From contig NZ_CP110389.1 of the NCBI RefSeq assembly GCF_026015985.1, forward strand, positions 5,364,001 through 5,428,000: a DNA stretch of 64,000 bases. The letters are read 5' to 3'. This document shows positions 52,046 through 60,565 of this stretch, one piece after another; within the stretch, counting starts at the first letter, position 1; each line of letters begins with the position of its first letter. The stretch is from Rhodopseudomonas sp. P2A-2r. Lineage in GTDB: Bacteria > Pseudomonadota > Alphaproteobacteria > Rhizobiales > Xanthobacteraceae. The notes under the pieces were generated by a model. It did not search any database. It saw only the letters and a program-made list of their open reading frames with translations, and was not told where the DNA came from. A program made the translations under genes and the position numbers.

Positions 52046-52495
52046 TGGATTTGCTCTCGGTGACCATCGGCAGGCTTTCCGGAACTATGCCGAAACCCTG
52101 CCGGCGCAGCAACCACCATCCACAGGATGAGCGGCATCGCGCCGTTCGCGCTTGCGCCCGTCGCACGGACTCACTTTGCATTGCCCGAATCAAATGGTTA
52201 ACGCGTCAAACCAGACTCGTGCCGCGTGAGCGCGACACCCGGGACTCGCATGCCGGGAATCCGATTCCGGTTTGTTCTCATCGCGATGCGATGAGCTGTG
52301 GATGATGTCATGTTTGCCTGTGGATGGATTCGCAGTGCCGTTGCGCCGATTCCGCAAATCACATCACTTCAAACTCGCAAGCTCCGAAGTAACGGAGACT
52401 GCAGCAAGCAGCGGCACACCGAGATTGTTGCGTATCGGCCTGCCGCGCGTATCAGCAAATTTGGGCGTATCCCACAAAGGCAAGGTCGAGACGGC
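52046..52495. other. Intergenic region, no gene seen
   Basis: This 450-base divergent gap separates the RibH-like gene (minus) and the YbjN gene (plus). Contains AT-richer stretches near 52190-52400 that could carry promoters for both sides, and a short palindrome CATCGCGATGCGATG at 52279. Frames present are not supported by starts or domains. Confidence 0.5.
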
Positions 52496-52996
52496 ATGTC
52501 CCTCCTCGAAGGCACTATCGATTCACGCAACAACCCGCTCGCCGTGGTGGAAGACATCGCCACCGATCACGACTGGTCGTTCGAGCGTTCCGGCGAGGAT
52601 GAAGTCACGATCATCTCGAAGGGCGACTGGACCGACTATCAACTCTCCTTCACGTGGATGAACGAGATCGAGGCGCTGCATCTGGCCTGCGCCTTCGACA
52701 TGAAGATCCCGACTGCGCGCCGCGCCGAGGTGCAGCGGCTGATCGCCGCGATCAACGAGCAGATGTGGGTCGGCCATTTCGATATCTGGACTCACACCGG
52801 CATGATCATGTTCCGGCAGGCCCTGGTACTGCCCGACGGCCTCACCGCCACCACCGCGCAATGCGAAGCCATGCTGGTCGGCGCCATCCATGCCTGCGAG
52901 CGCTACTATCCGGCGATGCAATTCGTGGTGTGGGCCGGCAAGTCGGCGTCGGAGGCGATGTCCGCGGCCATGTTCGATACCATGGGTGAGGCGTAA
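52496..52996 (+). CDS. YbjN domain-containing protein
   Basis: A 166-residue cytosolic protein with YbjN / type III secretion chaperone-like fold: NPLAVVEDIATDHDWSFERSGEDEVTIISKGDWTDYQLSFTW, then EALHLACAFDMKIP and INEQMWVGHFDIWTHTGMIMFRQALVLP. YbjN proteins modulate stress phenotypes or act as chaperones; the target here is unknown. It lies seven bases before the GNAT gene; this YbjN, GNAT, proC order probably forms one operon. Confidence 0.85.
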   Translation: MSLLEGTIDSRNNPLAVVEDIATDHDWSFERSGEDEVTIISKGDWTDYQLSFTWMNEIEALHLACAFDMKIPTARRAEVQRLIAAINEQMWVGHFDIWTHTGMIMFRQALVLPDGLTATTAQCEAMLVGAIHACERYYPAMQFVVWAGKSASEAMSAAMFDTMGEA

Positions 52997-53003
52997 GCTG
53001 ACC

Positions 53004-53438
53004 ATGACGACGCCGCAGCCGACCATTGTCGTTCCCGCCAAACCGAACGACAGCCACCGCGATGTCGTGGTGAAGGCGCTGATGGACTACAACGACAAGT
53101 CGGTCGGGCCGTCCGGCTATCAGCCGCTGGCGATCCTGATCAACGATCCGGTCACCGGCGAGCCGGCCGGCGGGCTGTGGGGCAAGACCGCCTACAACTG
53201 GTGCTTCGTCGAACTGTTCGTGATCCCCGAGCGATTCCGCGGCCAGGATCTCGGCGCCAGGGTGCTCGCCCAGGCCGAAGACATCGCGCGCGAACGCGGC
53301 TGCGTCGGCGTGTGGCTCGACACCTACTGGTTTCAGGCCCGCGCGTTCTACGAGAAGCAGGGCTACGAAGTGTTCGGCGCACTCGACGATTATCCGCGCG
53401 GCGGGGCGCGGTTCTTTATGAAAAAGAGCCTGGTCTAG
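53004..53438 (+). CDS. GNAT family N-acetyltransferase
   Basis: A 144-residue acetyltransferase. The acetyl-CoA pyrophosphate loop is in RFRGQDLGARVLAQAEDIA, preceded by the beta-strand VELFVIPE; WLDTYWFQARAFYEKQGYEVFGAL is motif B. It acetylates an amine of an unknown small molecule or protein. Starts seven bases after the YbjN stop. Confidence 0.87.
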   Translation: MTTPQPTIVVPAKPNDSHRDVVVKALMDYNDKSVGPSGYQPLAILINDPVTGEPAGGLWGKTAYNWCFVELFVIPERFRGQDLGARVLAQAEDIARERGCVGVWLDTYWFQARAFYEKQGYEVFGALDDYPRGGARFFMKKSLV

Positions 53439-53509
53439 CCCGCTGCGGGCTACCCTGCGGCATTTGCGGTGATATGGTCCCGGCGTATTTCGCTCCTCGG
53501 GATTTCGCT

Positions 53510-54343
53510 ATGACCTCATCGACTACGCAAGCGCTCACTCATATCACCGGCCCTATCGTGCTGGCCGGCGCCGGCAAGATGGGCGGCGCGCTGCTCACCG
53601 GCTGGCTGGCGCAGGGCCTCGACGGCGGCGACGTCGCGGTGATCGATCCGTTCCCGTCCGATGACATCAAGGCGCTCTCCGCGCGCGGCGTGCGTATCAA
53701 CCCCCTCGCCGCCGAGGTCGGCGCCGTCTCCACGCTCGTCGTCGCCGTGAAACCGCAGATGTTTCGCGAGACCGGCGCGATGCTCAGATCATTCGCCGGC
53801 CCGGACACGCTGGTGATCTCGATCATGGCCGGTACGCCGATCAAGACCATTTCCGATGTGTGCGACGGCAAGGTGGTGCGGGCGATGCCCAATACGCCGG
53901 CGGCGATCGGCCGCGGCATAACCGTGGCGGTCGCCGCGAGCGATGTCAGCAAAGCGCAGCGCGCCACCACCGACGCACTGCTGCGCGCCACCGGCGCAGT
54001 GGAATGGGTGGATGACGAGGCGCTGATGGATGCGGTCACCGCCGTGTCCGGCTCGGGGCCGGCCTATGTGTTCCTGCTGGCCGAAGAACTGGCCCGCGCC
54101 GGCGTCGCCGCCGGCCTGCCGCCCGAACTCGCGACAAAGCTGGCGCGCGCCACCGTGTCCGGCTCCGGCGAGTTGCTGCACCGCTCGGAACTGGACTCCG
54201 CGACCTTGCGGAAGAACGTCACCTCGCCCGGCGGCACCACGGCGGCTGCGCTTGAGGTGTTGATGGGCGCGGATGGCTTCCAACCGCTGCTGGAGCGCGC
54301 GGTGGCGGCTGCGACCAAGCGGTCGCGGGAATTGGCGAAGTAG
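53510..54343 (+). CDS. proC: Pyrroline-5-carboxylate reductase
   Basis: A 277-residue enzyme for the last step of proline biosynthesis: NAD(P)H-dependent reduction of 1-pyrroline-5-carboxylate. Rossmann start IVLAGAGKMGGALL, then VAVKPQ, VRAMPNTPAAIGRG and the C-terminal signature AVSGSGPAYVFLLAEEL ... LRKNVTSPGGTTAAAL. Normal length. An upstream ATG at 53474 is possible; the chosen one matches the typical N-terminus better. Confidence 0.94.
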   Translation: MTSSTTQALTHITGPIVLAGAGKMGGALLTGWLAQGLDGGDVAVIDPFPSDDIKALSARGVRINPLAAEVGAVSTLVVAVKPQMFRETGAMLRSFAGPDTLVISIMAGTPIKTISDVCDGKVVRAMPNTPAAIGRGITVAVAASDVSKAQRATTDALLRATGAVEWVDDEALMDAVTAVSGSGPAYVFLLAEELARAGVAAGLPPELATKLARATVSGSGELLHRSELDSATLRKNVTSPGGTTAAALEVLMGADGFQPLLERAVAAATKRSRELAK

Positions 54344-54350
54344 CAATCGC

Positions 54351-54487
54351 AAACTCACACGCCGTCATCCTGAGGTGCTCGCCGACTTCGGCGAGCCTCG
54401 AAGGATGCGGACGCAAGCGCTGGCAGCGCATCCTTCGAGGCCGTCGCAAGAGCGACGGCCTCGAAGGATGACGTTGGCGTGTGTGAA
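54351..54487. repeat. GTCATCC palindromic repeat element
   Basis: Outer arms ACACGCCGTCATCC and GGATGACGTTGGCGTGT are inverted repeats. Inside, GAGGTGCTCGCCGACTTCGGCGAGCCTC and GCATCCTTCGAGGCCGTCGC/GCGACGGCCTCGAAGGATG form further hairpins. This is a known style of dispersed element in Bradyrhizobium relatives. Located between convergent proC and the sensor kinase gene. Confidence 0.75.
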
Positions 54488-54504
54488 GAAAACGAAATCG
54501 CCAA

Positions 54505-55893
54505 CTACACCGGCACCCGCACCGTTGCGCGCAAGCCGCCCATCGGGCTGTCACCGAGCGTGATGTCGCCGCCATGGGAGCGCGCGATGTCGCGGGCGAT
54601 GGCAAGGCCGAGACCGGTGCCGCCTTCGTCCTGGTTGCGGGCGTCATCGAGCCGCAAAAACGGCTTGAACACCTCTTCGCGCATGTCGGCGGGAATGCCG
54701 GGGCCGTCGTCGTCGATAGTCACCGTCAGATAGCGATGGTCGCGATGCCCGGTGATGGCGATGGCGTTGGCGTGACGTGCTGCGTTCGAGACGAGGTTGC
54801 CGAGGCAGCGCTTGAACGAGGCCGGCTTCACCGTGACCACCGGCAGGCCATGGAATTGCACGGTGGCCGCATGGCCGTTGCGCTCGGCGTCGCTGCGCAA
54901 CTCCTCCAGCGCCGCCGCCATGTCGGTGGGCTGCGCCTGCTCGCCCGAGTCACCACGCGCGAAGGCCAGATAGGCCTCCAGCATGCCGGCCATCTCGTCG
55001 ACATCCTTGCGCATGTCGTCGATTTCCGGGCTGTCGCCGAGCAGCGCCAGCTCCAGCTTGAAGCGGGTGAGGATGGTGCGCAGGTCGTGGCTGACGCCGG
55101 CGAGCATCGCAGTGCGCTGCTCGATTGAGCGCTCGATGCGCGCCTTCATCTCGATGAAGGCATTGGCAGCGCGCCGCACCTCGCGGGCGCCGCGCGGCCG
55201 GAAGTTCGGCGCCTCGCGGCCCTTGCCGAAGCTCTCAGCGGCATCCGCCAGCCGCAGGATCGGGCGGATCTGATTGCGCAGGAACAGGATCGCGACGATC
55301 AGCAGAATCGATGAAGTACCGATCATCCAGAACAGGAAGATCTCCGAATTCGACGCATAGGCGGCGCTGCGCTGCGCGAAGATCCGCATCACCGCGCCGT
55401 CGAGCTGGATGCGGATCTCCACCACATTGGAGCGGCCGACGGTGTCGATCCAGAACGGCCGCGCGATCTGCCGGCCGATCTGCACCGACAGCGCCTGGTC
55501 GAGCAGCGAGAAGAACGGCTTCGGGCCCGGCGCCGGCAAATCGCCGGTCGGCAGGAAGTCCACCACCAGGCCGAGCCGTTGCTGGGCGATAGTGCGCAGC
55601 TGGGTGCGATCCTTGTCCTGCGGATAGACTGAATAGACATCGATCAGCGCCGCGATGTCCTGCACCACTGCCTGCGACAACCGCCGCGTCACCGTGTTCC
55701 AGTGCCGCTCCATGAACACGAAGGCGACCACTGACTGCAGGATCACCATCGGCACGATCATGATCAGCAGCGCGCGGGCATACAGCCCCTTGGGCATGAA
55801 GCTGTTGAAGCGGCGGCCCATCCAGCCATTGGCCGCGGAGACGCGCCGCCCTGCGGTGCGGATCAGCGTGAGGCTGGTGTCGAGGGTACTCAT
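54505..55893 (-). CDS. EnvZ-like sensor histidine kinase
   Basis: A 462-residue inner-membrane kinase. TM1 about residues 38-61, periplasmic sensor domain, TM2 about 184-206, HAMP (RNQIRPILRLADAAESFGKG), then the H-box AGVSHDLRTILTRFKLEL with phospho-acceptor His269, N-box NLVSNAARHA, and G boxes DDDGPGIP and EGGTGLGLAIA. The usual Pro after HDLRT is Ile here. It is downstream of an OmpR-type regulator on the same strand, its likely partner. Stimulus unknown; the family often senses osmotic or envelope conditions. Confidence 0.9.
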   Translation of the reverse strand: MSTLDTSLTLIRTAGRRVSAANGWMGRRFNSFMPKGLYARALLIMIVPMVILQSVVAFVFMERHWNTVTRRLSQAVVQDIAALIDVYSVYPQDKDRTQLRTIAQQRLGLVVDFLPTGDLPAPGPKPFFSLLDQALSVQIGRQIARPFWIDTVGRSNVVEIRIQLDGAVMRIFAQRSAAYASNSEIFLFWMIGTSSILLIVAILFLRNQIRPILRLADAAESFGKGREAPNFRPRGAREVRRAANAFIEMKARIERSIEQRTAMLAGVSHDLRTILTRFKLELALLGDSPEIDDMRKDVDEMAGMLEAYLAFARGDSGEQAQPTDMAAALEELRSDAERNGHAATVQFHGLPVVTVKPASFKRCLGNLVSNAARHANAIAITGHRDHRYLTVTIDDDGPGIPADMREEVFKPFLRLDDARNQDEGGTGLGLAIARDIARSHGGDITLGDSPMGGLRATVRVPV

Positions 55894-55917
55894 GGGCGGG
55901 CCCCAAACGCAGACGTC

Positions 55918-56094
55918 ACCTCGCCCCGCTTGCGGGGAGAGGTCGGAGCCTGAGCGCAGCGAAGGCTCTGGGTGAGGGGAGCCAGCGAGTGAAACGCCGA
56001 CTCCCCCTCACCCGCCTCGAACGCGCTTCGCGCCTTCGAGACGACCTCTCCCCGCCTAGCGAAGCTTCGCTTCGCGCGGCGGGGCGAGGTGAAG
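55918..56094. repeat. CCTCTCCC/CCTCGCCCC palindromic repeat cluster, copy 4
   Basis: CACCTCGCCCCGCTTGCGGGG, GGGTGAGGGGAG, CTCCCCCTCACCC and CGGGGCGAGGTGAAG blocks with inner palindromes such as GAAGCTTCGCTTCGCG. Separates the response regulator gene from the sensor kinase gene, so it lies inside the presumed operon. Confidence 0.75.
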
Positions 56095-56133
56095 CAAGGT
56101 CGCTTCGGGCAAATGGATCGCCTTGGAGAAAGT

Positions 56134-56853
56134 TCACGGCGCCGCGACCAGGCGATAGCCGATGCCGCGCACCGCCTGCAGGAACAGCGGATTGGCGGGA
56201 TCGAGCTCGATCTTGCGGCGCAGCCGGTTGATCTGCACGTCCACCGCGCGCTCGTTGACGGTGCCGTCGCCGCCGGTCAGCGCGCCCCGCGGCACGGTCT
56301 CGCCGGGCGCGGCGGCCAGCACGCGCAGCATCTCGCGCTCGCGGTCGGTGAGATGAACGATCTCCTCGCCGTGGCGCAGCTCGCCGCGCTCCAGGTGATA
56401 GATGTACGGCCCGAAGGCGATCGACTCCAGCCGCTCGACCGGCGCCGGGGCGCTGCGCTTGAGGATATTGCCGATGCGCAGCACCAGTTCGCGCGGCTCG
56501 AACGGCTTTGCGACATAGTCGTCGGCGCCGATTTGCAGGCCCTCAATGCGCGCCTCAGCCTCGTGGCGTGCGGTGAGCATGATGATCGGCACGGCCGACG
56601 AGGTGCGGATGAAGCGCGCCAGTTCGAAGCCGGTCTCGCCGGGCATCATCACGTCGAGGATCAGCATGTCGAAGTTCAGCCCGAGCAGCTTGGCGCGGGC
56701 ATCCTTGGCGCTCGCGGCGGTCGTGACGCGATAGCCCTCGCCGGCCAGGAAGCGCGACAGCAAGTCGCGGATACGCCGGTCATCGTCGACCAGCAGCAGG
56801 TGCGGCGCGTCGTCCGACGGCTGCGGCGTTCGTTTGGCAGCGAGGTTCAGCAT
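56134..56853 (-). CDS. OmpR/PetR-like response regulator
   Basis: A 239-residue two-domain regulator. Receiver: LLLVDDDRRIRDLL, phospho-acceptor Asp67 in LDVMMPG, T/S in MLTAR, Lys in AKPFEPREL. C-terminal winged helix of OmpR type: LTDREREMLRVLAAAPG, VQINRLRRKIE, VRGIGYRL. The second of two consecutive ATGs fits an AAGGGA spacing. The arrangement MarR gene then OmpR-type gene recalls petP-petR of Rhodobacter capsulatus. Followed by an EnvZ-like kinase. Confidence 0.9.
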   Translation of the reverse strand: MLNLAAKRTPQPSDDAPHLLLVDDDRRIRDLLSRFLAGEGYRVTTAASAKDARAKLLGLNFDMLILDVMMPGETGFELARFIRTSSAVPIIMLTARHEAEARIEGLQIGADDYVAKPFEPRELVLRIGNILKRSAPAPVERLESIAFGPYIYHLERGELRHGEEIVHLTDREREMLRVLAAAPGETVPRGALTGGDGTVNERAVDVQINRLRRKIELDPANPLFLQAVRGIGYRLVAAP

Positions 56854-56863
56854 CATTCCCTTG

Positions 56864-57415
56864 CTATCCCGCGGTTCGTTCGGGCCCGGCCCCGAGGATG
56901 CCCTGCAGCACCTTGTCGGGATCGCCGCGATCAATCATTCCGATCAGAAAGCGGTTCACCGCCTCGACCTCCGCCGGCTTGAAGTCCCGCAGCGCCCGCG
57001 TGATGCGATCGGTCTGCAGGCCTGCCAGTTGCGCCACCAGCGCTTCGCCCTTGGCGGTGGCGAAAAGAAGACGCTGCCGCCGGTCGGCGGCGCCGGCCTT
57101 CTGGACGATATACCCTTCGTCGAGCAATTGCTTCAGAACCCGGCCCAGCGACTGCTTGGTGATGCGCAGCACGTCGAGCAGGTCGGCCACTTTCAGCCCG
57201 GGATAGCGGTAGACGAAATGGACCACGCGGTGATGCGCCCGGCCGAAGCCGAAGGCATCCAGCACGTGATCGGGATCGCCGACGAAGTCGCGATAGGCGA
57301 AGAACAACAGCTCGATGACGTCCCAGCGCGGTTTCGGCGCCCCATCCGGGGACGGCCCGCCAGCGACCGCGTCAGGCGATCGTGAAGCGGCGTTCTTGAA
57401 ATTTATGTCAGGCAT
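56864..57415 (-). CDS. MarR family transcriptional regulator (PetP-like)
   Basis: A 183-residue winged-helix regulator of the MarR family: DVIELLFFAYRDFVGDPDHVLDAFGFGRAHHRVVHFVYRYPGLKVADLLDVLRITKQSLGRVL is typical of the alphaproteobacterial PetP-type subgroup; the recognition helix is ITKQSLGRVLKQL and the wing QKAGAADRRQRLL. Its stop is ten bases from the response regulator start, so they are co-transcribed. The start at 57415 (MPDINFKN) or 57454 cannot be decided from the ribosome-binding sites. Dimeric DNA-binding protein; ligand unknown. Confidence 0.88.
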   Translation of the reverse strand: MPDINFKNAASRSPDAVAGGPSPDGAPKPRWDVIELLFFAYRDFVGDPDHVLDAFGFGRAHHRVVHFVYRYPGLKVADLLDVLRITKQSLGRVLKQLLDEGYIVQKAGAADRRQRLLFATAKGEALVAQLAGLQTDRITRALRDFKPAEVEAVNRFLIGMIDRGDPDKVLQGILGAGPERTAG

Positions 57416-57583
57416 ATTGACATATCTTGGGTTCAATCTTACAAAACGACCCATCGCGACGAAATATTAGAACCTTCGCCGCGCGGCGGTCAGAAACGCC
57501 CGATACAACGGATACGCAGCCTGGCTGCGCATCCACCACCGGCGATTGTCGCGTGACAACCGTCTCACCATACTGAATTTCGC

Positions 57584-57605
57584 GTCATCCGCAAAAGCGG
57601 GTGAC
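57584..57605. repeat. Short hairpin, CCGCAAAAGCGG type
   Basis: GTCATCCGC-AAAA-GCGGGTGAC, a nine-base stem with one G-T pair. It resembles the outer arm of the element at 32146-32242 and sits in the divergent MarR/ilvE intergenic region (57455-57697), which otherwise shows no gene. Confidence 0.4.
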
Positions 57606-57697
57606 CGGCAACAATACTGTGTTGCAGAGCGCGAAGTGAGCGTAGAAACACCGACGCTGCCGCCCAGCCGCTGCGCCGCAAGCCAGGAGTTAGGTCC

Positions 57698-58810
57698 ATG
57701 GGAATTTCGTTCGACAAAATCGATGGCGCGGCCTTGCTGAAGTTCGACGTTCAGCCCGAAGCAAATCCGGTGACCGAAGAGCATCGCGCGGCAAAGCTGG
57801 TGAACCCCGGCTTCGGCCGGGTCTTCACCGAACACATGGCGATCGTCCGCTACAACGAGGTGGAAGGCTGGCATGGCGCGCGCATCGGGTCCCGCGCCAG
57901 TTTCCCGCTCGACCCGGCCACCGCCGTTCTGCACTACGCGCAGGAGATTTTCGAAGGCCTGAAGGCCTACCGGCGCGACGACGGCGGCGTGAACCTGTTC
58001 CGCCCCGACGCCAATGCCCGGCGTTTCAGGAACTCGGCCGAGCGCATGGCGATGGCGCCGCTGCCCGAACCGACCTTCGTCGAAGCCGTCGAGCAACTCG
58101 TGCGCATCGACAGCGCCTGGATTCCAGGTGGCGAAGGCAGCCTCTATCTGCGGCCGTTCATGATCGCCAGCGAGATCTTCCTCGGTGTGAAGCCCTCGGC
58201 GGAGTACATCTTCGCCGTCATCGCCTCCCCGGTCGGCTCCTATTTCAAGGGCGGCCCGGCGCCGGTGTCGATCTGGGTGTCGGAGAACTACACGCGCGCC
58301 TCGGTCGGCGGCACCGGCGCCGTCAAGTGCGGCGGTAATTACGCCGCGAGCCTGCGCGCGCAGGCCGAAGCCATCGATCACGGCTGCGACCAGGTGGTTT
58401 TCCTCGATGCGCTGGAGCGCCGCTACATCGAGGAGCTCGGCGGCATGAACGTGTTCTTCGTGTTCGACGACGGCTCGCTCTCGACGCCGCCGCTCGGCAC
58501 CATCCTGCCCGGCATCACCCGCGATTCGATCATCGCGCTGGCGCGCGACGCGGGCCGGACGGTGCGCGAGGAGGCCTACACGATCCAGCAGTGGCGCGCC
58601 GATGCCGCCAGCGGCAAGTTGAAAGAGGCGTTCGCCTGCGGCACCGCCGCGGTGATCTCGCCGATCGGCACGGTGCGCTCCGCGAGCGGCGACTTCACCA
58701 TCAACGGCGGCGTCGCCGGCGAGGTCGCGATGGGCCTGCGCAAGCAGCTGGTCGATATCCAGTACGGCCGCGCGCCCGACCCGCATAACTGGATCCGCAA
58801 GGTGATCTGA
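57698..58810 (+). CDS. ilvE: Branched-chain amino acid aminotransferase
   Basis: A 370-residue class IV PLP enzyme that transaminates Leu, Ile and Val with 2-oxoglutarate. PLP Lys210 in GAVKCGGNYAAS; other marks are ALHYAQEIFEGLKAY-like (VLHYAQEIFEGLKAY), YLRPFMIAS, EELGGMNVFFVF and the phosphate-binding GTAAVISPIG. This is the longer type with normal length. AGGAG eight bases upstream of the ATG. Cytosolic. Confidence 0.95.
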   Translation: MGISFDKIDGAALLKFDVQPEANPVTEEHRAAKLVNPGFGRVFTEHMAIVRYNEVEGWHGARIGSRASFPLDPATAVLHYAQEIFEGLKAYRRDDGGVNLFRPDANARRFRNSAERMAMAPLPEPTFVEAVEQLVRIDSAWIPGGEGSLYLRPFMIASEIFLGVKPSAEYIFAVIASPVGSYFKGGPAPVSIWVSENYTRASVGGTGAVKCGGNYAASLRAQAEAIDHGCDQVVFLDALERRYIEELGGMNVFFVFDDGSLSTPPLGTILPGITRDSIIALARDAGRTVREEAYTIQQWRADAASGKLKEAFACGTAAVISPIGTVRSASGDFTINGGVAGEVAMGLRKQLVDIQYGRAPDPHNWIRKVI

Positions 58811-58828
58811 GCGAAAGCGCCTCTTCTT

Positions 58829-59008
58829 CCCCTCTCCCCGGCGCCGCGCAGCGGCGTTGGTGGGAGAGGGTGGATCGAAGGCGCGAAGCGCATTCGAGCC
58901 GGTAGAGGGAGCTCTTGTTTCCGAGTGAGTGCGCCCCCTCTCCCGTCTTCGCTTCGCGAAGCCACCCTCTCCACCTTCGCGCAGCTTCGCTGCGCGCGGG
59001 AGAGGGAA
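58829..59008. repeat. CCTCTCCC palindromic repeat cluster, copy 5
   Basis: Blocks CCCCTCTCCCC, GGGAGAGGG, CCCCCTCTCCC, CCCTCTCC and GGGAGAGGG with inner GCGCAGCTTCGCTGCGCGC. It fills the gap between convergent ilvE and the MATE transporter gene. Confidence 0.78.
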
Positions 59009-59032
59009 AGACAACAGCGTTCGCGGCGGCAA

Positions 59033-60427
59033 CTACACTCCCACCAGCCCGAGCCGCGCCCGCTGCGTCCATCGCCTGATCATCATGATCGCGACCACGA
59101 CGAGCCCGGCGGCCAGCCCGATCCAGATGCCGACGCCGCCGAAGCCGAGCTGGAAGGCGAACAGCAGGCTGAGCGACATGCCGAATCCCCAATAGCCGAG
59201 CAGCGCGAACAGCATCGGCATCCTGGTATCCTGCAGGCCGCGCAGCATGCCGGCGCCGACCGACTGCGCGCCGTCGGCGATCTGGAACACGGCGGCGCAA
59301 AACAGGAACGACACCGCGAAATTGACGACGGCAGCGTTTGCGGCGTCGCCCGTGTCGATGAAGGCGCCGATCAGCGTCCGCGGCGCCAGGATCATCAGCG
59401 CGCTCATGGAGGCCATGAAGACAATGGCAAGCGCGAAGGCGGTCCAGCCGGCGCGCGTGACGCCATCGCGGTCGCCGGCGCCGTGGGCGCGGCCGACCCG
59501 CACCGTGGCCGCCTGGCTCAGGCCCATGGGCACCATGAAGGTGACCGAAGCGATCTGGATCGCGATGGTATGCGCAGCGATCGCTGCAGTGCCGAACTGG
59601 CCCATCAGGAACACCGCGGCATTGAACACCGTGATCTCGAACGCCATGGTCGCGCCGATCGGCAGGCCGAGCCGCCACAGTTTCAGGAAGCGCGGCCAGT
59701 CGGCGCGCCACCAGCGCCCGAACAGATGGTAGCGGCGGAATCTGCTGTTGAAGCTGACCACCACCGCGAAGGCGACGAACAGAAACAGGTTCGACAGCGT
59801 GGTGGCGAGGCCGGAGCCGCGAAGCCCCAGCGCCGGCAAGCCGAGATGACCGAACACCAGAACCCAGTTCGCGACAATGTTGAAGGCAATGGTGACGGCG
59901 GTCACCACCAGTGCCCACGTCGGCCGCTGCAGCGCTGCCACGAAAGAGCGCAGCGCAATGAACCCAAGTGTCGGCAGAAAGCCCCATTGCAGCAGGCGCA
60001 CGAAGGTCTGCGCGTCGGCCGCCGCCTGCGGCTCCTGGCCGAACAGCAGCAGAACCTGTTCCGTGTGCCACAGCACGATCCACGCCGGCACCGAAATGAT
60101 GACGGCCGACCACAGACCCTGCCGGAACGTGCGCCGGATATCGCGCACCACATGCAGCTTGCGGCCCACGGCGTCCGCCATCATCGGCGACGTCGCGGTG
60201 ATGAGGCCGATGGCGAAGATCAGGATCGCCAGATACAGGTTCACGCCGAGCGCCGCGGCCGCCAAGGCCGAGGCGCCCAGCCGGCCCAGCACCAGCACGT
60301 CGGTGGTGGTCAGCGCGATCTGCGCCAGATTCGTCAGCACCAACGGCCAGCCGAGCGCCAGCATCGCGCGGAACTCGCCGAGCCAGGCCGCGCGCGTAAA
60401 AGCTTGGGATTTATCCGTGCTCAACAT
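59033..60427 (-). CDS. MATE family efflux transporter
   Basis: A 464-residue inner-membrane transporter with twelve hydrophobic helices in two six-helix halves, as in NorM: LGWPLVLTNLAQIALTTTDVLVLGRLGASALAA at the start and MGLSQAATVRVGRAHGAGD in the second half. It should export cationic drugs or metabolites with Na+ or H+. The conserved helix-1 Asp region reads TTTDV. No regulator next to it. Length normal. Confidence 0.92.
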   Translation of the reverse strand: MLSTDKSQAFTRAAWLGEFRAMLALGWPLVLTNLAQIALTTTDVLVLGRLGASALAAAALGVNLYLAILIFAIGLITATSPMMADAVGRKLHVVRDIRRTFRQGLWSAVIISVPAWIVLWHTEQVLLLFGQEPQAAADAQTFVRLLQWGFLPTLGFIALRSFVAALQRPTWALVVTAVTIAFNIVANWVLVFGHLGLPALGLRGSGLATTLSNLFLFVAFAVVVSFNSRFRRYHLFGRWWRADWPRFLKLWRLGLPIGATMAFEITVFNAAVFLMGQFGTAAIAAHTIAIQIASVTFMVPMGLSQAATVRVGRAHGAGDRDGVTRAGWTAFALAIVFMASMSALMILAPRTLIGAFIDTGDAANAAVVNFAVSFLFCAAVFQIADGAQSVGAGMLRGLQDTRMPMLFALLGYWGFGMSLSLLFAFQLGFGGVGIWIGLAAGLVVVAIMMIRRWTQRARLGLVGV

Positions 60428-60493
60428 GAGGAGCTTGTAGGACGGGCGGAGCGCTGGCGAAACCCGTTACAGCTGCACGACCGCAATGACGGA

Positions 60494-60537
60494 TCCCTCT
60501 CCCCCGGCGCCGCGCAGCGGCGTGGCCGGGAGAAGGA
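60494..60537. repeat. CCTCTCCC palindromic repeat, copy 6
   Basis: CCCTCTCCCCCGGCGCCGCGCAGCGGCGTGGCCGGGAGAAGG: a single GGCGCCGC/GCGGCG palindrome inside CCCTCTCCC and GGGAGAAGG arms. Lies just downstream of the prmB stop codon. Confidence 0.65.
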
Positions 60538-60565
60538 CCAAAACATCGGCGCCTTGGTTCGTTCG

